DNA from: a virus
DNA: 22,594 nucleotides
Direction: 5' to 3' (one strand)
IMG/VR virus record: IMGVR_UViG_3300045051_000165
Span: 1-22,594 of that record
In this document: positions 8,259-14,506 of the stretch, in pieces
Layout of the letters: every line of letters begins with the position of its first letter
Position numbering within the stretch: position 1 is the stretch's first letter
Notes under the pieces: generated by a model
Database searches by the model: none
What the model saw: the letters and a program-made list of their open reading frames with translations, nothing else
What the model was told of the DNA's origin: nothing
Program-made: the position numbers and the translations under genes

Positions 8259-8801
8259 TTAAACCCGACCTAGATTTGCCTCAATCGTCGCCACGGCCGG
8301 AATAGTGGAAACGCGCGTTCGCTTGTGTGTCAAGGTAACGTCGAACGTCGGAACGGTTGCGAATTGGTCGCGCTCGTCGACTATAGCTTGGTTCCTAACG
8401 TCCGTCACCCGAAGAACCCCGACCCCCTGCGCTCGGAAAGCGGCCAAGATTTCATCGCTTTGAATAATACCCGAAACCGCGTTGAGAATGTCAGATTCGG
8501 TTAGCTCGTCCGGGTCCGTTCCGGCCTGGGGTATCCAGGCGGAAAACTGAACCAGGGTTTCGTATTGCTCGGTTTCGGTGTATTCGAAAACCCCGCGCCC
8601 TTCATCCCATACCCCTTTTCGGTTGGGGTGCCCGTGGCGATGGTCCCCGAGCTTGGAGAAATAGACGTAAGGCGAGGTCGAGGCCCCATGTTGCCGAGGC
8701 TGGAAATTGCGGGCCAGTTTAACCCCGGCGAGGCCGTCGGTTGCCTGAACCAAAGGCAGGACCGAGGACATAAAGAGTTTAAAAAGTTGCCGGTCATTCA
8801 T
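8259..8801 (-). CDS. Neck/tail terminator-like protein (LIC_12616-type)
   Basis: The 180-residue protein comes directly before the sheath, the position of the tail terminator or neck protein. Seen in the sequence are a helical start (RQLFKLFMSSVLPLVQA), the SPYVYFSKLGDHRHGHPNRK loop, the core ETEQYETLVQFSAWIPQ, and the ending FDVTLTHKRTRV. This resembles the small terminator family that blocks tube growth and then binds the head connector. The match is by shape and position, and I could not compare it directly with a family model. Its start overlaps the previous gene by 8 bases. Confidence 0.65.
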   Translation of the reverse strand: MNDRQLFKLFMSSVLPLVQATDGLAGVKLARNFQPRQHGASTSPYVYFSKLGDHRHGHPNRKGVWDEGRGVFEYTETEQYETLVQFSAWIPQAGTDPDELTESDILNAVSGIIQSDEILAAFRAQGVGVLRVTDVRNQAIVDERDQFATVPTFDVTLTHKRTRVSTIPAVATIEANLGRV

Positions 8802-9165
8802 ACGGGGGAACCTCGACGCAAAGTATTTTCCGGTACTCGCCGACGCCCGACCAGTCGCGGTCGCTCTCGCATTGCCACGTCAGGCCGTTGAACAAAACCA
8901 AGTCCCCGTCGCGGTCGCGGGCCGTGGGTATGACCGGCCCGAAAACGTAAAGCGTCGAGTAGTTCTTGGCGAGGTTAAGCCCTAACTCTTGGTATAGCCG
9001 CATATCGACGGGTTGCATTGACCCCTTGATGTCAGCGGCGGGGGCGAAGGTTGCCACGGTGTCGCCCGCTGCGTTCTCGATACGCCCGATAAACGCCCGG
9101 TGTTTGAGTGTTTGGGGGCGGATTGCCCGCAAAGCCAAGCCTAGAAGATTTGAACCGGGGGTCAT
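8794..9165 (-). CDS. Head-tail connector/collar-like protein
   Basis: This 123-residue protein lies between the gp10-like gene and the terminator-like gene, so a connector or collar role is likely. It starts MTPGSNLLGLALRAIRP and includes NLAKNYSTLYVFGPVIP and the strand pair DLVLFNGLTWQCESD, with the ending LCVEVPPYE. These recur in small phage collar proteins of this gene order, which I recall but cannot name exactly. Its start overlaps the upstream stop as ATGA. No catalytic residues stand out, and a purely structural part is inferred. Confidence 0.6.
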   Translation of the reverse strand: MTPGSNLLGLALRAIRPQTLKHRAFIGRIENAAGDTVATFAPAADIKGSMQPVDMRLYQELGLNLAKNYSTLYVFGPVIPTARDRDGDLVLFNGLTWQCESDRDWSGVGEYRKILCVEVPPYE

Positions 9166-9707
9166 TTGCCGCTCCCTTCGCTAACAGGCGTTATTGTACC
9201 GTTCGCCTCGTAAGAAAGGGTCGCCAAGAGTATCCCCGTATCGACGAGGGGCTTTGTAATGCCCGCGATACCTGCGCCGCCTTTGGCCCCGGTAACGCTC
9301 GCCCCCTTGTCGGCTAGACGGCGCTTTCTTGCCGCAATCGTGGCCTCCTTGAGGGGCGGGGCTACGACCTTGGATATTTGGGCCGCCATGTGGCCCCCGG
9401 CGGCCATCGTGAGGGCTTCCATTACCTGCTCGGGGGCAACCTGCCCGCGCATGGCGGCCCGGGATACCTGCTCAACGAGGCCGCGCCATTCCTCTTGCTT
9501 CTCGCGGGCGGTCGTCCTCATGCCAAGCCGGGGCGGGATACCTTGCGCGGGGCTACCGAACTCTTGGACCGCTGCCACGCCTGCCACGGGTGCGCCGTCT
9601 TCATACTTGGCCGTCTCGAACCAACCGACGCGGCCTTGCGCGTCCTGAAGGCCCGCGACCGCCTGCCGAAGGGCGTCGATTTTCCCCGCTTTGCGAGTGA
9701 TTCGCAT
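9162..9707 (-). CDS. HK97 gp10-like / virion morphogenesis neck protein
   Basis: I place the start at the ATG at 9707, giving 181 residues starting MRITRKAGKIDALRQA. The reading frame stays open further upstream, but those codons overlap the DUF4054 gene and have odd composition. The ATG at 9707 comes 2 bases after that gene's stop. The chain has RVGWFETAKYEDGAPVAGVA followed by VQEFGSPAQGIPPRLGMR, the pattern of gp10-like proteins in which an EFG loop and a Pro-rich R-x-x-MR segment are conserved. The C-terminal half is helical, then VDTGILLATLSYE. It is expected to join the head connector to the tail end. No Shine-Dalgarno is clear, so coupling is likely. Confidence 0.72.
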   Translation of the reverse strand: MRITRKAGKIDALRQAVAGLQDAQGRVGWFETAKYEDGAPVAGVAAVQEFGSPAQGIPPRLGMRTTAREKQEEWRGLVEQVSRAAMRGQVAPEQVMEALTMAAGGHMAAQISKVVAPPLKEATIAARKRRLADKGASVTGAKGGAGIAGITKPLVDTGILLATLSYEANGTITPVSEGSGK

Positions 9708-9709
9708 GG

Positions 9710-10141
9710 CTACAGGAAGACCCCGCCGACCTTGCGGAAGGCCGCCCGCTCGGGGAGGCCCCCAACAAAGAAGCCGCCCGCACTCTGCATTTCGAGCAGG
9801 GCAACGAGTTGGGAACCGTAGGGGGTTTGGTTGAGCCAATACCGCCATTGGCCGCGCTCGGGAGGGGGTTGTAGTTGTACCTGCACGTCGCCCACGCGGG
9901 AGGCAATGACAACGCCCGTTTGCCCGGCCGCCGCCATATCGCCAAGGGCTAGCAAGTGGGCGAGCATGAGGTTAAGCGCCTGGGGGCGGAACTCCAAGGC
10001 CATGTCCCCGTATTCGTCGGGCGATATGAAGGCCGTCGCCATCGTGAAATTAGCGCGCAACCGGGCGTCGGGGTAGGTGTTGGGGTCGGCGAAGGCCGGG
10101 AAGATTTGCCGAAATTCGGCGGGGTTTAGTGCGATGGTCAT
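9710..10141 (-). CDS. DUF4054 head-tail adaptor
   Basis: I use the ATG at 10141 (143 residues, MTIALNPAEFRQIFPAFADP). The upstream extension is Arg-rich and overlaps a terminator hairpin, so it is unlikely to be coding. The NPAEFRQIFPAF start and the PDARLRANFTMA and LNLMLAHLLAL segments are what I know from DUF4054, the phage connector family with helical bundle fold. A middle segment, GDVQVQLQPPPERGQWRYWLNQTPYG (broken here as QVQLQPPP and RYWLNQTPYG), is also typical, and the WLNQTPYG stretch is well conserved in that family. A GAGGG site lies 9 bases upstream of the ATG. It would form the ring below the portal. Confidence 0.85.
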   Translation of the reverse strand: MTIALNPAEFRQIFPAFADPNTYPDARLRANFTMATAFISPDEYGDMALEFRPQALNLMLAHLLALGDMAAAGQTGVVIASRVGDVQVQLQPPPERGQWRYWLNQTPYGSQLVALLEMQSAGGFFVGGLPERAAFRKVGGVFL

Positions 10142-10151
10142 TTGTGCGGCC

Positions 10152-10187
10152 CTCAAAAGAAAAAGCCGGAAGCGAAACCGCCCCGGC
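10152..10187 (-). terminator. Intrinsic terminator between the 139-residue gene and DUF4054
   Basis: On the minus strand a hairpin forms from GCCGG/CCGGC (10165-10169 with 10183-10187), and a further GCG/CGC pair (10172-10174 with 10179-10181) lies inside it around a 4-base loop. The minus strand continues with TTTTTCTTTTG. This has the form of a rho-independent terminator. It would end or reduce leftward transcription before the tail genes. Confidence 0.6.
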
Positions 10188-10213
10188 CTTCTGTACGGCA
10201 AAGCCCGGGGGGC

Positions 10214-10633
10214 TTACTTCTTTTTCGAAGTTTTCGGGGCGGTAGCCTCTTGGACAACCTCGCCGCCGACAACGGTCGAAACATCATTTCCGGCGACATT
10301 GTCTTGCGGGACAACGGGGGCGGATTCGTCGCGGCCGGTCATATCCGCCGCGACCACATCGGCGTCGGCGGCGGCTTCTTGAATGGTGATAAAGCCGTTG
10401 GCCTCGTGGAGCTTGAAGACCTCGTTTTGACGAAGGTACTCGACTTGCTCGGCGGTAACGCGAGTCATAACGCCGCGCGGGGTAACGAGGCGGTCATTTG
10501 CCACGCCTGCACCGCCCTTGATAACGACGGGGTCTTGAGCAATCGGCATATCGCCGCCGCCCGGGGTGTGGTTGGTATAGGCGACATCGCTCGCCAGGGT
10601 GGAGAAGACGAAAAGGATTTGCGCGGAAGACAT
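10214..10633 (-). CDS. Hypothetical protein, 139 residues, after the capsid block
   Basis: I do not recognise this gene with certainty. It starts at the ATG at 10633, 7 bases after an AGGAGA Shine-Dalgarno site. The N-terminal half contains MPIAQDPVVIKGGAGVANDR and the TRVTAEQVEYLRQNEVFKL helix, which resembles short phage proteins in the head-tail junction region. The second half is acidic and low in aromatic residues (repeats of Ala, Asp and Val) and ends with Lys-rich KTSKKK, so it is probably disordered. It has its own promoter candidate just upstream and a terminator on each side, which suggests a separate expression level. Function unknown. Confidence 0.7.
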   Translation of the reverse strand: MSSAQILFVFSTLASDVAYTNHTPGGGDMPIAQDPVVIKGGAGVANDRLVTPRGVMTRVTAEQVEYLRQNEVFKLHEANGFITIQEAAADADVVAADMTGRDESAPVVPQDNVAGNDVSTVVGGEVVQEATAPKTSKKK

Positions 10634-10671
10634 AGGGGAATCTCCTAAAGGTTAAGGGGGGTGCACGGGGA

Positions 10672-10700
10672 ATAATAGCACGCCCTTAAAAAGTTGTTGA
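10672..10700 (-). promoter_or_regulatory. Leftward sigma70-like promoter for the tail block
   Basis: On the minus strand, TCAACA (10700-10695) is 17 bases before TATTAT (10677-10672). The base pair TG stands one base before the -10 box (TGCTATTAT), an extended -10. Matches are 4 of 6 and 5 of 6. Transcription would start near 10665, ahead of the AGGAGA site for the gene starting at 10633. It fits the need for a promoter after the capsid terminator. Confidence 0.55.
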
Positions 10701-10726
10701 CGGGCGGTAATTTCGTAATACATAAT
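10697..10726 (+). promoter_or_regulatory. Rightward promoter of the plus-strand gene
   Basis: TTGACG (10697-10702) and CATAAT (10721-10726) are separated by 18 bases. The gene's ATG is at 10759 behind a GGGAG site 7 bases upstream. The -35 hexamer overlaps that of the leftward promoter, so the two promoters could compete for polymerase. Confidence 0.6.
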
Positions 10727-10758
10727 ACGCTCACCAACTAACCAAACGGGAGCAAGCC

Positions 10759-10995
10759 ATGATTAAGCAAGCCTATACCTTGGAACAGCAGGCCCGCATT
10801 CTAAACGTTACGGTCGAGCAGTGCCGCCAACAACACCGCCGTAACGCGGAGTCAAGTCGTGTTCTTGCAGAAAAGGCGGAAAAGGCGGGGCGCAAAATAA
10901 ACGGATACACGGCGGAACAGTGGAAAGCCTCCGCCCGCCTGCATTCCGAAATCGCCAGCGGGGAGGCCTCCGCTTTGCATGGGGGTAAGCCCTAA
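10759..10995 (+). CDS. Small plus-strand hypothetical protein (moron-like)
   Basis: This is the only gene on the plus strand inside the structural block. The 78-residue product is helical and basic. It starts MIKQAYTLEQQARILNVTVEQ, which has the look of a short helix-turn-helix, and continues with RVLAEKAEKAGRKINGYTAEQ and SARLHSEIAS. It has no signal peptide, no cysteine pair and no recognisable catalytic motif. It has its own promoter, a Shine-Dalgarno-like GGGAG, and sits just before the terminator of the capsid operon. A gene with its own promoter inserted between morphogenesis genes fits the moron concept, but other functions are equally open. A DNA-binding role is possible, not shown. 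Confidence 0.72.
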   Translation: MIKQAYTLEQQARILNVTVEQCRQQHRRNAESSRVLAEKAEKAGRKINGYTAEQWKASARLHSEIASGEASALHGGKP

Positions 10996-11029
10996 AGAAA
11001 AAACCCCCGGAAGCCGAAGCAACCGGGGG
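10995..11029 (-). terminator. Intrinsic terminator after the major capsid gene
   Basis: The minus-strand stem CCCCCGG (11029-11023) pairs with CCGGGGG (11010-11004) around a 12-base loop, followed by TTTTTTCTTT. It lies 26 bases after the capsid stop. It ends the head transcript before the plus-strand gene. On the plus strand the same hairpin lacks a T-run. Confidence 0.85.
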
Positions 11030-11054
11030 CAACCGCGCTACACCCTACAGGAGA

Positions 11055-12179
11055 CTAGATGCCGGTCAGGCGTTGGATAGCGAACGGACGCTTGACGAAA
11101 ATGCCCGCCGTCGCGTTGCTGAAGTCCTCGACGTAGCCCTTAGCCTTCTTCTCGGTGCCGAGGGCTTGGAACTTGGCCGGGACGATTTGGGCGAAGGTTG
11201 CGCCGCCGTCGCTGCCTCCGTCCTCGACCGAATCGGCATACAGGTATGCCACGTTCGCGCCGCCGTTGGCTGCGTCCAGTTCCGGAGCGGAAACGACGCG
11301 ACAATTCGGGTAGGTCTCGGCAAGCCAAGCGTTAACCGATTTGCCGAAGTCGCTCGTAACGGTCAAGTATTGCTCAACGGACAAGGCGAGGGCCAAAGTG
11401 GTTTTGGTCTTCTTGACGTTGATTTGACCCTTACCGGCCGCTTGCAGGCGGGCGAACATGCCGCGAATGTCGGCGGTGATCTGAAGGAAAGTTTTAGTCG
11501 CCCACGTCGTACCGCCGCCCGGGTTGGCCGCCGTAACGTAAGCGGGCAAGCTCGGGTCGTTGAGGAAACCATAGGTACGGTTTGCCCCGGCGTTGTAGCC
11601 GTAAAAGCCGACCTTGTTCCGGATGATGTCCAGGGCGAGCGACATCGCGGCGCGCTTCTCGGCGGCGTTGTTGATGCGGACGCGGGCGGAGCGCGCATCT
11701 TCCAACAGGCCGACCATAAAGCCCTTTTCGAAGCGAATCACGGTGCGGCGTTCGAAGTTGGCATTCCAAGAACCAAGCGGAACGTTGGTGTAATCGCCAT
11801 ACAAGACGGCCTCGCCAACCGGTTCCAGCACGCCCTGGATAACTTCCTCGTCGTCCCATTTGCCCGCCGTGGTAATGCCCACAAGCTCGTCGATTTGACG
11901 GGCGGCGGTCATAACGCGGACAAAGCCCGGGAGCCAGGATTGCAGGAATTGAATCGGGTTCGTAATGCTCGCCGAGGTGACGAGACCTTGAGTGTCGTCC
12001 ATCGCCATGCCGTCGAGGCCCAAATCACGAATTTGGTCGCGAACGAAGCTCGGGGGCAAGCCGATACCGACTTGAGCAAGCGCGCCGTATTGCGCGCAAT
12101 CCTCGGCAGACATCGCCAGGGCGCGAACGTCGCGGCCGTAAACGTGGCTACGGACTTCAGTTGCTTTCTTAGCCATCAT
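11055..12179 (-). CDS. Major capsid protein, DUF2184 family
   Basis: The 374-residue product follows the cement-like gene and is the typical length of DUF2184 capsid proteins. The N-terminus includes AKKATEVRSHVYGRDVRALAM, then a DTQGLVTSASITNPIQFLQ region and the WLPGFVRVMTAARQIDELVG stretch that I know as conserved in DUF2184. Later parts are the E-loop region near GDYTNVPLGSWNANFERRTV, and a C-terminal FVKRPFAIQRLTGI. The first two codons are ATG ATG, preceded by AAGGAG. It forms the icosahedral shell with an HK97-like fold. It is the last gene before a strong terminator, so its mRNA probably has a defined 3' end. Confidence 0.92.
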   Translation of the reverse strand: MMAKKATEVRSHVYGRDVRALAMSAEDCAQYGALAQVGIGLPPSFVRDQIRDLGLDGMAMDDTQGLVTSASITNPIQFLQSWLPGFVRVMTAARQIDELVGITTAGKWDDEEVIQGVLEPVGEAVLYGDYTNVPLGSWNANFERRTVIRFEKGFMVGLLEDARSARVRINNAAEKRAAMSLALDIIRNKVGFYGYNAGANRTYGFLNDPSLPAYVTAANPGGGTTWATKTFLQITADIRGMFARLQAAGKGQINVKKTKTTLALALSVEQYLTVTSDFGKSVNAWLAETYPNCRVVSAPELDAANGGANVAYLYADSVEDGGSDGGATFAQIVPAKFQALGTEKKAKGYVEDFSNATAGIFVKRPFAIQRLTGI

Positions 12180-12187
12180 TTTACTCC

Positions 12188-12676
12188 TTATTTCAGGCCG
12201 GTAAGGGAAACGACGGCGAGACCGGCCGCCGCGTTCGAATAGCGTTCAACGCGAGCGCCCGGGATTTGGGTTTGGCCCGCGCCTGCGGTGCCCGCCCCCA
12301 AGGTGCCGTCGGCTTGCACGAAGTAAACCGCGTCACCCGGGTTGCAGGCGTTCGACATTTGAACCACGATTTCGTCCATGGTCGCGAACTCGCAAACCGT
12401 ACCGGCCGGGACGACCAGGGTCGGAGCGAGCGGGCCGTTTGCCGAGGTTCCAACAGACTGGAGCCCCTTCGGGTTGCAGAGGATGCCGCCCAAAGCGCCC
12501 GTGCCGCCCGGCTGAAACTGGCCGTCGGCAACGTCTTGAGTAAAGAAGCGGCCGACCACGATGTTAGCGGCGGTGCCCTTAACGACGCCCGGTTGCGCGC
12601 GGCGCGGGCCGTCAAAGACGGATTCGCCGACAACGCCGAAGGCTTGCGCCAGGGCAATAGAAGTTTGGAAGCCCAT
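12188..12676 (-). CDS. Structural cement-like head protein
   Basis: The 162-residue protein lies between the protease/scaffold gene and the major capsid gene, where cement or decoration proteins sit. It starts MGFQTSIALAQAFGVVGE and has GGILCNPKGLQSVGTSANGP and a VPAGTVCEFATMDEIVVQM stretch, followed by GDAVYFVQADGTLGAG and a final GLAVVSLTGLK. This resembles the Gp24-like cement family and other beta-rich head proteins of this gene order. A GGGGAG site is 7 bases before the ATG and overlaps the upstream stop. A capsid-stabilising role is inferred. No assay-level evidence is possible here. Confidence 0.75.
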   Translation of the reverse strand: MGFQTSIALAQAFGVVGESVFDGPRRAQPGVVKGTAANIVVGRFFTQDVADGQFQPGGTGALGGILCNPKGLQSVGTSANGPLAPTLVVPAGTVCEFATMDEIVVQMSNACNPGDAVYFVQADGTLGAGTAGAGQTQIPGARVERYSNAAAGLAVVSLTGLK

Positions 12677-12679
12677 GAT

Positions 12680-13183
12680 TTACTCCCCTTTCAGGTGCTT
12701 GGAAACGAAGTTATCACCGCCCTTGGCCGGGTCGGCGGCGTCGAGGGCTACGGTCGGAGCCGGGACGGCCGCCGGTTTGGCTTGCAGGAAGCCCGACAGC
12801 GTGGCGACCTCGTGGCCCTTATCGGCGGCGAGGCCCAGCTTTTCGCAACCATACGCCACGACCGCGTCGAGGGTCATAGCCGAATGGTCAAAGGTTCCGA
12901 CGTGTTGCGAAATCTTCTTGGCGAGTTCGTCGCGCTTTGCCATGCGGGCAATAAATACGCTTTCGTCCATGCCGGTGCCTGCCGGGGTGCCTTCGCCGCC
13001 CTCGCCGTTGGCCGGGGTTTTGTCGGCGCCTTCGGTCGGGGTCGGGTTCGCCATCGCGGCGAGGGATTTTTGCATCTCGGCAACCTGCGCCGCAATCGGG
13101 GCGAAAGCCTTGATTGCTGCGGAGATTTCAGACAGGGACATTTCGCCGCCGCCTGCGCCGCCTTCTTCGGTTTGCTCTGCCAT
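12680..13183 (-). CDS. Probable nested in-frame scaffold protein
   Basis: Inside the fusion gene an ATG at 13183 (residue 346) is preceded by AAGGAG with a 6-base spacer (AAGGAGCTAGAAATG), a much better site than most others in this operon. It would give 167 residues from MAEQTEEGGAGGG to HLKGE, in frame with the larger gene. This resembles the lambda C/Nu3 arrangement, where a scaffold is translated from an internal start in the protease gene. The product has an acidic helical start (residues about 14-45), a Gly/Pro linker and a helical part. The internal start is seen in the sequence. Its use is inferred. Confidence 0.6.
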   Translation of the reverse strand: MAEQTEEGGAGGGEMSLSEISAAIKAFAPIAAQVAEMQKSLAAMANPTPTEGADKTPANGEGGEGTPAGTGMDESVFIARMAKRDELAKKISQHVGTFDHSAMTLDAVVAYGCEKLGLAADKGHEVATLSGFLQAKPAAVPAPTVALDAADPAKGGDNFVSKHLKGE

Positions 13184-14218
13184 TTCTAGCTCCTTGGAGT
13201 CAAAAGTAAATGTGAAGTGGTCCATAACGGCCACGTCAGGCCCCATGCGTCCCTCGACAACGAGGGCTAGATGGTTCCCGCGTATATTACGCTGAATTGC
13301 GTCATAGCGTAAGCCGTTCCAAACGCCCGCCGTCATATCGTATATGCAGCGATACCCGGCGGAAAGTTCGCGTTTTCCCGCCTCAATGAGGGCGGCCAGG
13401 GTCGAGGAGAAGGCCTTTATGTTCCCGTACAACGTGCCGTCTTTGTAAAAAACATCCTCGCCGATAACCCCTTGAACCCCCTTTTTCTCAGCAGGCAACG
13501 CGCGGTCGGTCAATTCCTGGGCAACCGGGCCTAACATTACGTGTTCGTCAATCCAGGGCAGGAGCTTGAACGAATCGACGCACTCGGGAGCCCCGAGTTC
13601 TTCCGGCGGGCGGAGGACTTGAAAAATTTTGTCGGCGTCTTCGCCCGTCAGGCCAAGCTGACGACCCGAGTACGGGAAAATCCCCGCCTTGCTGATCGGG
13701 TTGGCTTTGATTTCATACCATCCATTGCTGTCGTATTCGCGGGCGTCCATCCCCATACCAAGCGGCGGGAGGGCGGCCAGGGTTGCGGCGACGCCCGGGT
13801 GCAGAGGTTGCGGGAGGGCGGCCAGCGGTGCCCACACATAACCCAAATGCTCGTCGTTGAGGACAGGTGCGAAAGGTTCGGCGACGGTCAGGGTAAAGGT
13901 AACGAAGCCGTCGGCATAGTCGAGCAGGCAAAGCGGCGCGGCCGGGGCTTGCCCGATTTCCTCTTGGCACTCCCGGATTGCGGCTTGCTCGGCGGTCTCG
14001 CCGTCCTCAACGCCGCCGCCAGGAAACCCCCAATGCAACGGGAAGTCGCGAGTATTACCCGAGCGCAGCAAGAGCAAGACCGAGTCGCCGCAACGGTACA
14101 GAACCCCCGCCCCAGCGTGGCTGCCTTGGACAAGCCCCCGGGCGATTACCGCCGCCCGTTCCGCCTCGACCCCTTGGCGATACAGGGATACAAAAATGTC
14201 GTCGGTAACGAGAGGCAT
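12680..14218 (-). CDS. Nudix-DUF2213 fusion: head maturation protease with acidic C-terminal scaffold
   Basis: Three parts are visible in 512 residues. Residues about 25-150 are a Nudix hydrolase domain with the box G-x5-E-x7-RE-x2-EE-x-G at 68-90 (REcqEEiG). Residues about 155-345 are a DUF2213-type head protease domain, with YEIKANPISKAGIFPYSGRQ, LSAGYRCIYD near 285 and RGNHLALVVEGR near 313. The rest is a low-complexity acidic region rich in Ala, Gly, Glu and Pro, as in phage scaffolds. The protease trims the scaffold during head maturation. What the Nudix domain hydrolyses is unknown. The Nudix box has Cys and Gln at two usually hydrophobic sites, but the metal-binding Glu residues are present. 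Confidence 0.85.
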   Translation of the reverse strand: MPLVTDDIFVSLYRQGVEAERAAVIARGLVQGSHAGAGVLYRCGDSVLLLLRSGNTRDFPLHWGFPGGGVEDGETAEQAAIRECQEEIGQAPAAPLCLLDYADGFVTFTLTVAEPFAPVLNDEHLGYVWAPLAALPQPLHPGVAATLAALPPLGMGMDAREYDSNGWYEIKANPISKAGIFPYSGRQLGLTGEDADKIFQVLRPPEELGAPECVDSFKLLPWIDEHVMLGPVAQELTDRALPAEKKGVQGVIGEDVFYKDGTLYGNIKAFSSTLAALIEAGKRELSAGYRCIYDMTAGVWNGLRYDAIQRNIRGNHLALVVEGRMGPDVAVMDHFTFTFDSKELEMAEQTEEGGAGGGEMSLSEISAAIKAFAPIAAQVAEMQKSLAAMANPTPTEGADKTPANGEGGEGTPAGTGMDESVFIARMAKRDELAKKISQHVGTFDHSAMTLDAVVAYGCEKLGLAADKGHEVATLSGFLQAKPAAVPAPTVALDAADPAKGGDNFVSKHLKGE

Positions 14219-14227
14219 AGAAAGTCC

Positions 14228-14506
14228 TTAGAAAATAGGCGGGGAAACGAAAACGCCGCCCTCGCCGACGGCTTGGTTTTGACCCGTGGCGACGGCCCGG
14301 TAAGCATACGTTCCCGCCTTCGCCAAGTCTAGGTCGAAGTAGTGGAGTCCGACGCCAGTATTAACCACGATGGCGAGGGCCGTCGTTCCGTCAGGGTCTT
14401 GAACCGTAACGGCGAGCGCGGTCGGGTTGGCGAGGTTCCCGTTAATATCCCGAGTCGTAATCTCGACGCGAACCGCGTCCCCGACAGTGAGAGGTTCGCA
14501 ACTCAT
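14228..14506 (-). CDS. Small Ig-like/beta-sandwich virion protein
   Basis: The 92-residue product starts MSCEPLTVGDAVRVEITTRD and contains NPTALAVTVQDPDGTTALAI and GLHYFDLDLAKAGTYAYRAV, ending GGVFVSPPIF. The strand-loop-strand pattern with GTYxYR and a DPDG turn looks like a small Ig-like domain, known in virion decoration proteins. Its start overlaps the stop of the LamG-repeat gene (ATGA). No enzymatic motif is present. I read it as a small head decoration or fibre-associated protein, but the exact family is not known to me. Confidence 0.65.
   Translation of the reverse strand: MSCEPLTVGDAVRVEITTRDINGNLANPTALAVTVQDPDGTTALAIVVNTGVGLHYFDLDLAKAGTYAYRAVATGQNQAVGEGGVFVSPPIF

Noticed and set aside
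9708-9848. Upstream extension of the gp10-like gene
   Set aside because: It overlaps the DUF4054 gene, is rich in Arg, Pro and Cys and has no good start. The ATG at 9707 fits the operon.
10142-10201. Upstream extension of the DUF4054 protein
   Set aside because: The extra 20 residues are Arg-rich and come from the terminator hairpin. The ATG at 10141 starts the known family pattern.
10201-10215. AAGCCC-GGG-GGGCTT hairpin as a terminator
   Set aside because: The stem lies over the stop of the 139-residue gene and has no T-run directly after it on the minus strand. The hairpin at 10152-10187 is better.
11073-12242. Long plus-strand open frame (389 residues) opposite the major capsid gene
   Set aside because: It mirrors the capsid gene in GC-rich DNA. 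It has no ribosome site, no family pattern and Arg/Gly/Val-rich composition typical of antisense frames.
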